Below are positions 11,901-22,599 of a stretch of 64,000 nucleotides of DNA, piece after piece; within the stretch, counting starts at the first letter, position 1; the number at the start of each line of letters is the position of its first letter. Under the pieces are notes generated by a model that saw nothing but the letters and a program-made list of their open reading frames with translations, did no database searches and was not told the origin of the DNA. The stretch comes from Charina bottae (Eukaryota; Chordata; Lepidosauria; Squamata; Charinaidae): NCBI GenBank assembly GCA_023362775.1, contig JALMGJ010000008.1, positions 40,029,501 through 40,093,500 of the forward strand, in the 5' to 3' direction. The translations under genes and the position numbers were made by a program.

Positions 11901-11984
11901 TTTTAAGGTAAAGGCTCCGATTTTTCTTAGGATCCCCCTTTTGTTCAACACGGTCACAAGGTTTGATCTGTTTTCTTTGCATAG
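8896..11984 (+). other. PRKG2 intron 1
   Basis: GT at 8896, AG at 11983-11984. The first part remains GC-rich to about 9300. Otherwise the intron holds one old SINE (10485-10695). No other gene is supported, and the 170-codon plus-strand frame at 9290-9802 has no motif or splice logic. Confidence 0.55.
10485..10695 (+). mobile_element. Old tRNA-derived SINE
   Basis: Diverged copy: gaggtccagattcaagttcc resembles the B-box region, and ggaccagtcactttgtctca followed by 'tcatagggttgttgtagg' matches the shared SINE body. The tail ends near 'aaaggtgggacataaac'. Confidence 0.5.
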
Positions 11985-12515
11985 GTCACCGGCCCCAATG
12001 GGAAATGGTTCGGTGAAACCCAGGTACCTGAAGAGGCCAGACAGCCATGCCGGAAGCTGTCCTTTCGGTTGTTCCAGTTGCAGCAAGGTCCTGAAAGACC
12101 CGGGGTTGAGCATCAGCACCATAACGGGCGCTGCAGATCTTCTGAGAAGCAAGATTTGGGAGCTCGAAAAAGAACTGAAGAGGCAGGAGGAAGACTTACA
12201 TGAAAGGAACTATCACATCCTTGAACTCCAGGAGCAACTTGCCAAGCAAACCAAGACCATCTCAGATCTCACTGAGGAGCTCAAGTGTAAATGCATCCAA
12301 CTGAACAAGCTACAAGATGTTGTGGTCACCCAAGGGACAAATCCTTTCCTGTTTTCCACCCTTACAGAGACCCCCAGGGCCAGCCAAGTGGCAGGCAGCA
12401 ACAGGAGGAAGGGTGCAAAGGAAGGGGTGTCTGCAGAGCCAACCACCCGGACATATGACCTAACTGAGCAACCTCGGTTTTCTTTCGAAAAAGCCAGAGT
12501 CAGGAAGGCGTCCAG
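11985..12515 (+). CDS. PRKG2: PRKG2 first coding exon (exon 2); CDS from 11998
   Basis: Acceptor ttttctttgcatag ends at 11984 and donor gtgagc starts at 12516. Thirteen 5'-UTR bases precede the ATG. The exon encodes residues 1-172 plus two bases of codon 173: myristoylation site Gly2, a basic stretch, an unusual CPFGCSSC patch (21-28), then a heptad-rich helix ([13 protein letters not shown] ... LNKLQDVV, about 47-109) that should form the dimerising leucine zipper, and the autoinhibitory region ending in the RVRK(A)S motif. The antisense frames 11841-12152 and 12213-12857 are shadows. Confidence 0.95.
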
Positions 12516-15500
12516 GTGAGCAAGTCTCTTGTTCCAGTTATACGGCAAAGCACAGTACTGGGGAATCAGTTTGCTTAGCACATTGTGCTGGGCATTGTCC
12601 AGGTGGTTAGTCAGGATGACTCTGGCCAACGTGAAAAATCGGCCATGCTCTTTATTTTTAAATTTTATTTTTATGCTGCCTTTCAAGACCAACATTTCCA
12701 CTCTCATGCTGAGGCACCCTAGGGCATCACAAGGGCTTGTCTGGCAGGAGTACATGAAAGCCGTCTGGGTGACCTTGGGCCAGTCCCTGTCTCTCAGCCC
12801 TAGGAAGGAGCCAATGGCAAACCAGGAGACTGAGAGTTCTAGTCCCGCCTTAGGCATGAAAGCCGTCTGGGTGACCTTGGGCCAGTCCCTCTCTCTCAGC
12901 CCAACTCACCTCACAGGCTGGTGGTTGTGGGGAAAATAGGAGGAGGAAGGAGTAATAGGTATGTTCCCTGCCTTGAGTTATTTATAAAAATAGTAAAGGC
13001 GGGATAGCAAATAAATAAATAAAGCAGAAATGTAGTGCAATGGACGTTGCAGCCTGGTTTGCATGTAACAAGCCACGATGTAGTGTGATTTGGGGATGTC
13101 ATCTGCCTTATAGGGCTAAGGATGATGGACAAAGGCTTCTCAACCCATGGTGGTTTAAAAAACCCAATGTAAGATATCAGCCATGTGTTTTAGTATTAGG
13201 TGGAATGTTTTTTTTCCATTTCTCAAGTAGTTTCTACATGATGGCTATAGTTAAAGTCCTGGACCCAGCTTTGAATCTTAGGATTATTTATAGTTCTTTC
13301 CACATTTGGTGTCATTTGGTGTCATGCCATAGTATGTGTCTGTCTGTCTGTCTGTCTGTCCATCCAATTTAGTAGCCGCCAAACTCTATAAGACTGGGTG
13401 GTTTATTAAAAATAAATAATAGAACAATAAAAACACAGACCATATGCATCTAGAAAAACAATTACTTAATCAAATAAGATTGTATTTAAGATTTCAAGAT
13501 TCCATTGCAGTGGGCCAGTCTGTGATGCAGATTCCTTGTCTGCAAGGAAGTATTTGTTTTCCAAGGAGCATCTGCATAAGAGGCGAGAAGAGGAAGGCAG
13601 GGAGAAGAGCTTATTGGTCAGACTGGCGCACAAGGGCTGATGCCAGTGCTTAAATGTAAAACTCGCTATTTCCAAATGAAGAGACCATAGGCTGTTTTTT
13701 GCTTAAGGTCCACTGGAGTGATTTTAAATGTGTGCCTTATTTTTGTTGTTGTTCAGTCGTTTAGTCGTGTCCGACTCTTCGTGACCTCATGGACCATAGC
13801 ACGCCAGGCCTTCCTGTCCTCCATTGTCTCTCGGAGTTTACTCAAATTCATGTTCATTACATCGGTGATGCTATCTAACCATCTCATCCTCTGCCGTCCC
13901 CTTCTCCTTTTGCCTTCAGTCTTTCCCAGCATCAGGGTCTTTTCTAGTGAGTCCTCTCTTCGCATTAGGTGGCCAAAGTATTTGAGCTTCAGCTTCAGCA
14001 TCTGTCCTTCCATTGAGCAGTCAGGGTTGATTTCCTTTAGGATTGACTGGTTTGACCTCCTTGCAGTCCAAGGGACTCTCAAGAGTCTTCTCCAGCACCA
14101 CAGCTCGAAAGCATCAATTCTTCGGCACTCAGCCTTCCTTATGGTCCAACTCTCACAGCCATACATTACTACTGGGAAAACCATAGCTTTAACTATACGG
14201 ACCTTTGTTGGCAAGGTGATGTCTCTGATTTTTAATATGCTGTCTAGGTTTGCCATAGCTTTCCTCCCAAGGAGCAAGCGTCTTTTAATTTCATGGCTGC
14301 AGTCATCGTCTGTGGTGATCTTGGAGCCCAAGAAAATAAAATCTGTCACTGCTTCCATTTCTTCCCCTTCTATTTGCCAGGAAGTTATGGGACCAGATGC
14401 CATGATCTGGGTTTTTTAATGTTGAGTTTCAAGCCAGCTTTTGCACTCTCTCCTTTCACCCTCATCAAGAGGCTCTTTAGTTCCTCTTCACTTTCTGCCA
14501 TTAGGGTGGTATCGTCTGCATATCTGAGGTTGTTGATATTTCTCCCGGCAATCTTAACTCCGGCTTGTGATTCATCCAGCCCGGCATTTCTCATGATGTA
14601 CTCTGCATATAAGTTAAATAAGCAGGGTGATAATATACAGCCTTGTCGTACTCCTTTCCCAATTTTGAACCAATCGGTTGTTCCATGTCCGGTTCTAACC
14701 GTTGCTTCTTGACCCGCATACAGGTTTCTCAGGAGACAGGTAAGGTGGTCTGGTACTCCCATCTCTTTAAGAATTTGCCACAGTTTGTTGTGATCCACAC
14801 AATCAAAGGCTTTAGCGTAGTCAATGAAGCAGAAGTAGATGTTTTTCTGGAACTCTCTTGCTTTTTCCATGATCCAGCGAATGTTGGCAATCTGATCTCT
14901 AGTTCCTCTGCCTCTTCGAAACCCAGCTTGCACTTCTGGTAGTTCTCGGTTCACATACTGCTGAAGCCTAGCTTGTAGGATATTGAGCATAACCTTGCTA
15001 GCATGCGAAATGAGCGCAATTGTATGGTAGTTTATACTTTGTGCTTTAATTCTGCTCCCTGTGAAGATTTTCTTCTCTTTTTTTTGCCAATGGAATGTAT
15101 CTCTGTGTTTGCAACTTAGGTTGATTATGGTGCATGTACACAATAGGGCTGTTTTTATAGCTGATGCTGATGCTTGCAATAGAGCAGAAAAAAACAAATA
15201 TTATCCCAGGCTTAGAAATGCCTATTGCCCTTCCCAAGTAAACACTGCTTTCAAACAGCAAAGCTGTGGAGCTTCTACAAAGTAGATTTTTTCTTCTTCT
15301 CTACATTTCTCATTTATGCACAAATATTGATAGAGGTTAGAGGAAATGTACAATAATTAAAACCGCAAGGACTTGTTTAAGAAATTCTGCAGTCATGTAC
15401 CATAGCACATGGTTGGTTATGTTCTTATTGCTCTTCTTTTCCATCCTATCTCCTGCCGGCTGGGGAATTCTGGGAGTTGAAGTCCACACATCTTCAAGTT

Positions 15501-18500
15501 GCCAAGGTTGAGAAACACTGTTCTAGAAGCTTTGTTCTTTCAAGTTGCCTCATCTGATCAAGTCCTAGGATTTTTAGGTCAGAATAATAGTTGGGCTCAC
15601 AGCCATTATGAAAGGAACAGTAGTGTTCAGAAAAGGGGCGTCGGCAAGGGGGCATCAAAAAAGTCAAGATGGTGGCCACTCCCCCTGCGATCACACCTCA
15701 GTCTTTGATTGTGCAGTCATTGGTGCCATCTTGACTTTTTTGACACCCCCTTGCAGATGCCCCATCAGAAAATCTCCCATACTGAAATCAAGGGCTGGTT
15801 CTAAACAGCCCTATTCTAGACAACAAATCTATAAGAAATCACTGAATCATCGGAAAGGCAGGAGGACACACTTAAAAAAAATTACATAGATATATTAGAC
15901 TTACTCATTGTGGGAACAAACTTCTGGACTGAATAAATATTTAATCTGCTCCAGCACATTTTAGTTCTGATCGATGATGCACTGCCAGAATTTGACACTG
16001 GAACTGGCAATCACTTTATTAGACTTTTAGGCCATGTTGGACAACCAGCAACTCCTGGGGTGCATTAAGACTCAGGGCCTGTTTCATGCAGCCACAGCAA
16101 CCTTCTCTGATGACTGAATATTGGAGACATGACTTCCTGCCATTTTGAGACAGGAAGTACATAAAGTTCCCTTTGGGGGAGATGGTGCGGTAATAGAAGT
16201 TAAAGTATAAATAAATAAATAAATAAAATGTTGAAGCAGAAGCTCTGAAATGGGCTTAACATAATTCAAACAATAAGTCCTCTATATGTTTGCCCAATGT
16301 GACCTTGTTGTGTCACCCCTCCTCCCCATTAAATCTGGCAATTGGCTACTTTCCCACCCCTGGTTTAGGCTATTAGTTGGTTAGGAGCAAGTCAGAGTTA
16401 TGTAATAATCAACCCCAGTTCTTTAGTCCCAGCTGTTCAGCCACATCGGTAAGAATCTGAGATATTAGCTGCCTTCTGTGATACATAATGATAATTTTTC
16501 CATGTTGTTATGGAAACAGTTGATGACTCTGATGGGTCAGTGTGTGGTATATTCAGCTCCCAAGGAGAAAGGAACTTTTTAGAGATTATAGAAATGAATC
16601 CTGTAAGAATTTGGGCTCCACCAGAAGGAAATACAGATCTGCAGAGAAAAGGGAAGCAGGCTTGAGAATAGTCGGGCTTTTTCTCACCCTCCTTCTGGGG
16701 CTTCCCTTAAGAGCTGCAAAGCATAAAGATATTTTTAAAACGGGAGTTACCTTTTGCTTGAGTGTAACAGTATTAAGTGGGAAAAATAGTGCTGGCTGTG
16801 TGAGATATTTGAGCTGGGCTGGTGTTTGTTCAGTCTTCTAATCATGGCCCCTCTGACAATTCAATTAAAAAAGCAACCAACTCTTCAGGTATTGGTGAGT
16901 CTGTTCTAATATAAAATCATGCTACATCATATCCATCTCTAAAAGGAACCCCACTATTTCTGGATCCTTCAACATCAGAGTTTTATCCTTCAAGGATAAA
17001 TCACTGCAAAATCTCAGGCCTATCCTGCAACCACTAAGCCCATCTTGAACCAGGGATTATAGCAGATAACAGCTTTACTGATTCCTAAATATTGAGTTTG
17101 AGACTTCTAGATGGTTGGGATGGCCAAACTAACTATTGTGGCCACAAGGGCCCTTTCTCACATCCTCTCAATCACAGCACCAATATCTTTTGGGAATCTT
17201 TCTTTTTCTGCCACGTCCCAATGATGTTGCCTTCATCTCATCTCCCTTCATCTTCATCTTCATCTTCATCTCGTCATCATCTCATCATGCTCATCCCCAG
17301 CCTATGGGGGAGGCAGTTTCAGTTGTCTTTAGATGTACTAGGGTTACAGTGTTTTCTCCTGTAATTTCTATACAGTTCAAGGTGTATAAAATGAGTCATA
17401 TGCCATACATTATCTTGGAAGGAAGTCAGATGGCTGCATGACTTGAAACACAGACAACAGTGGCAGGCAGAGATCAGCAACAGGACAGCAAATTTCATGC
17501 CAGTATATTTTTTTGGTTGGCTCAAGGATGAGTGGAGAGGACATCAGCTCAGCAGTGAAGAAGGGCCTTTAGTTGTCACTCACAGCTGTGCTGTATGAAT
17601 GACAATAAAATAGCTGCCTGGAATTCCCAGCGGTCATCCAGACTAGGAATGATGGATGTCATCATGCTACATACCTGGAGTGTGTAATGGGAGGAAAGTT
17701 CATTGTATCTCTACCCCTTTATAGTGAAATGCCCTGGGTTTACTGTATATGTGTTGATCATTGTTCCTGGAAAGTGGAGGCGTGGGCATGGAGAAAGGTC
17801 CCAGAAGGTATCAGATGAGATATGAAATGAACTAAAAGCCAATAAACATCCTGAGGCACTTCTGATGTTTTCCATGTAGTGATACTGATAGACCTCTGTA
17901 CTTAGCAAGTTGCAGCCTCTCTTATATCTTCACAGAACCCCCTTTTAATATATTCATCTTAAGAATAAGCTCTCTTCAGAATTAACTCTTGTGTGAAGGT
18001 CAGAAATCTCTGGATCATTTTCCCCAAACACAGAAATGAACACAACTCAGTTTCATCTGTTGCCATGGGTTGTTTATTAACACAGTGTTGCAGTCTTTTG
18101 TTTGAGTTTTAGAGGTGTTTTCCCATCATCCTACTGTCATATTCCCAGGGCAGTTTACAGAAAGTATAAAACAATGAGAAATATAAACCAAACCCCCAAA
18201 GTAGACATTTTAAAGTAGGATAAAGCAGTCAGCAAGATCAACATTTTAATGACAAGCATGGGAAAATAAAATGAATCTTTTGTGTGTCATCACAGAGATG
18301 GCCCTTCTTTACTTCCAGTTGGGATGGTGAGGCTACATGAGAAAGGACTTAATGTGCATAACTGTGTGGAGGCACCAACAGAAGAGAATCTCTGTAGCTC
18401 AGGGTTGAACTGTGGAGTTCTTGGTACTCTCTGAGCTTGGTTGTTTGCTTGCAGATGTTTCATTACCCAAGTGGGTGACATCATCAGTGACGTTGTATGG

Positions 18501-21500
18501 AGGCAGTTTGTTCTGGTCTGTTACAAAATCATGTATGGAAATAACTTCTCTGTATCCCTGTATATACTATATTATTTCCTGATTTTCTAGGCCATATATG
18601 ACATACAGTTCAGAAATATCACTAGGTAATCTCAGATGTCTACACAATAAAATCTGTCGGAAATCTGAAGAGTTTTGTTCACCTAAGAATAAGGGTCTTA
18701 TAAATATATTTTATAAATAGGGCCTGGAATAAAGCTGTAAAACATCAGTGCTACAGTCCAAAGTGAAGCTGAAAAATATGATTCAGAACATTGTTTTCTG
18801 CATTGGGCTAAAGGTGCAAGTTCTATATGCATGCATGCTGGTTGTTTATTCGTTCAGTCGTCTCCGACTCCTCGTGACCTCATGACCAGCCCACGCCAGA
18901 GCTTCCTGTCGGCCGTCACCATCCCCAGTTCCCCCACGGTCGAGTTCGTCACCTCCAGAATACCATCCATCCATCTTGCCCTTGGTCGGCCCCTCTTCCT
19001 TTTGCCTTCCACTTTCCCTAGCATCAGCTTCTTCTCCAGGGTATCCTGTCTTCTCATTATGTGGCCAAAGTACTTTAGTTTTGCCTTGAATATCATTCCC
19101 TCAAGTGAACAGTCTGGCTTTATTTCCTGGAGTATGGACTGGTTTGATCTTCTTGCAGTCCAAGGCACTCTCAGAATTTTCCTCCAACACCACAGTTCAA
19201 AAGCATCTATCTTCCTTCGCTCAGCCTTCCTTATGGTTCAGCTCTCACAGCCATAGGTTACTACAGGGAATACCATTGCTTTAACTATGCGGACCTTTGT
19301 TCTCAGTGCGATGTCTCTGCTCTTAACTATTTTATCAAGATTTGCCATTGCTCTCCTCCCAAGAAGTAGACGTCTTCTGATTTCCTGGCTGCAGTCAGCA
19401 TCTGCAGTAATCTTTGCGCCTAGAAATACAAAGTCTGTCACTGCCTCCATTTTTTCTCCCTCTATTTGCCAGTTATGAATCAAGCTGGTTGCCATAATCT
19501 TGGTTTTTTTGAGGTTTAACTGCAACCCAGCTTTTGCACTTTCTTCTTTCACCTTCGTCATAAGGCTCCTCAACTCCTCCTCGCTTTCAGCCATCAAAGT
19601 GGTATCATCTGCATATCTAAGATTGTTAATGTTTCTTCCAGCGATTTTAACTCCAGCCTCGGATTCCTCAAGCCCAGCACGTCGCATTATGTGTTCTGCG
19701 TACAGGTTGAATAGGTAGGGTGAGAGTATACAACCCTGCCGTACTCCTTTCCCAGTCTTAAACCAGTCCGTTGTTCCGTGCTCTGTTCTTACCGTTGCTA
19801 CTTGGTCGTTATACAGATTCCTCAGGAGGCAGACAAGATGACTTGGTATCCCCATACCACCAAGAACTTGCCACAATTTGTTATGATCCACACAGTCAAA
19901 GGCTTTAGAATAGTCAATAAAACAAAAATAGATGTTTTTCTGAAACTCCCTGGCTTTCTCCATTATCCAGCGGATATTGGCAATTTGGTCTCTAGTTCCT
20001 CTGCGTTTTCTAAACCCAGCTTGTACATCTGGCAATTCTCGCTCCATGAATTGCTGGAGTCTACCTTGCAAGATCTTGAGCATTACCTTACTGGCATGTG
20101 AAATAAGTGCCACTGTTTGATAGTTTGAACATTCTTTAGTGCTTCCCTTTTTTGGTATGGGGATATAAGTTGATTTTTTCCAATCTGATGGCCATTCTTG
20201 TGTTTTCCAAATTTGCTGGCATATGGCATGCATCACCTTGACAGCATCATCTTGCAAGATTTTAAACAGTTCAGCTGGGATACCGTCGTCTCCTGCTGCC
20301 TTGTTATTAGCAATGCTTCTTAAGGCCCATTCAACCTCACTCTTCAGGATGTCTGGCTCTAACTCACTGACCACACCGTCAAAGCTATCTCCAATATTAT
20401 TATCCTTCCTATACAGATCTTCCGTATATTCTTGCCACCTTTTCTTGATCTCTTCTGCTTCTGTTAGGTCCTTACCATCTTTGTTTTTGATCATACCCAT
20501 TTTTGTCTGGAATTTACCTCTGATGTTTCTAATTTTCTGGAAGAGGTCTCTTGTCCTTCCTATTCTATTGTCTTCTTCCACTTCCGCACATTGCTTGTTT
20601 AAAAAATAATTCCTTATCTCTTCTGGCTAACCTATGGAATTTTGCATTTAATTGGGCATATCTCCCCCTATCACTGTTGCCTTTTGCTTTCTTTCTTGGG
20701 CTACTTCCAGTGTCTCAGCAGACAGCCATCTTGCCTTCTTGGTTTTCTTTTTCTTTGGGACGTTTTTTGTTGCCGCCTCCTGAACAATGTTGCGAACTTC
20801 TGTCCATAGTTCTTCTGGGATGCATGCTACATGATCAGATTTCTTTGGAAGAACCAATATTGTGATCCAGAACTTCATGACAGGCATAATTTGTCCAGGC
20901 TTTAAAATAATGGGTTGAGCTCACAAAGCAATCTTGCCTTTGATAAGTTGACCAAAGTTGGAGTGGAGTCATAAATAAAAATCAAGAGTGATGGCTGTTC
21001 TCTTTTGATGTTCTTTCCTACTTACCCTCTATTTTGTTAGCTTGAAGGTGGTCTGAATTCTTCATTAATTACGAAGTTGGTGAGGCTGAATTAAACAGAA
21101 GTCTTCTGGTTTTTTTGGGTTCTGTCTTTTTCAAACTTTTCTTTTTCTTGGACCAGCACATCATAACTGAAAGCTTTTGTGAATAAGCCAGGGATCAGCA
21201 GGACAGCAACATGGCACACCTGTTTGATGTGCATCACGCCAAGATTAAATTTCACTTTATTTTTACATGGGTTGAGTTCATGTAAACTGTCTTCTTGTGA
21301 GATCATACCCCAGATCTCCTCGGATATCTGTGTTCTCACCTGAAATCTTGTGAGATGTCAAGTAGGAACCGCAACAATTTTGACCATTAAAATTTTTCAT
21401 TTTATTATTTTTTTTTGGTTCCAGTACGTATAATTAAAGCTATGGTTTTCCCAGTAGTAATGTATGGCTGTGAGAGTTGGACCATAAGGAAGGCTGAGCG

Positions 21501-22511
21501 CCGAAGAATTGATGCTTTCGAACTGTGGTGCTGGAGAAGACTCTTGAGAGTCCCTTGGACTGCAAGGAGGTCAAACCAGTCAATCCTAAAGGAAATCAAC
21601 CCTGACTGCTCATTGGAAGGACAGATGCTGAAGCTGAAGCTGAAATACTTTAGCCACCTAATGCGAAGAGAGGACTCACTGGGAAAGACCCTGATGCTGG
21701 GAAAGACTGAAGGCAAAAGGAGAGGGGGACGGCAAAGGATGAGATGGTTAGATAGCATCACCGATGTAATGAACATGAATTTGAGTAAACTCCGGGAGAC
21801 AGTGGAGGACAGGAAGGCCTGGCGTGCTATGGTCCATGAGGTCACGAAGAGTCGGACACGACTAAACGACTGAACAACAACAACAACCAGGCATCACCTG
21901 CAGTACCCTTGCAGACCAGACCACTAGTGATCCCCAGACCATGCTAGTGGTGGGTGGAGCCACAGAGGAGAGCAGTATCTCTCTCTCTCTTTCTGTCACA
22001 TAAGAGACAGACATCATTCACCCTACTTGCAGGCAGGCAGATACAGAAACACCATTCATACCCTCAAAACACCACCAAAGCATATAGTGAAAAATGAATT
22101 GCACTGCTTCTTGTTTCTCAAAGTCAATGCAGATGGGGCTGCCTTCACTTGCCCCTAACCTTCCCTTTACTTTTCCAGACATGGAAAATGAGGGGTAAGA
22201 AGACCTTGAGGAGTACATTTTTTAATAAGATGCTCTTGGTGCATTGAGATTCATGGCTTGAAGTGGAGTGACTTTGCTTAGAAAATTCTGCAAGAGAATT
22301 GTGTATTTAACCCCTTTAGTTCTGCTTTTGTGATTTCCTCATTGCCATTCTTTTTCTTTCCGCTCCACAGGTTTGGATGTTGTTTCACCCTTAATATCAA
22401 ATCATTATTAAACTGAAGTTATTTCACGGGGAAGCACAATCATGTTTGCATTTTGTTTCATGAATAAACATTTATAGAAAGAAAGTAACTGCACCAGGAG
22501 GGTTTTTAATG

Positions 22512-22599
<88 letters not shown>

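Noticed and set aside
11841..12857. Antisense frames opposite PRKG2 exon 2
   Set aside because: Shadows of the real plus-strand exon.
18838..21887. Host reverse transcriptase or telomerase-like gene
   Set aside because: The motifs are those of RTE/BovB LINEs, copies are repeated, truncated and interrupted, and the ends are LINE-like.
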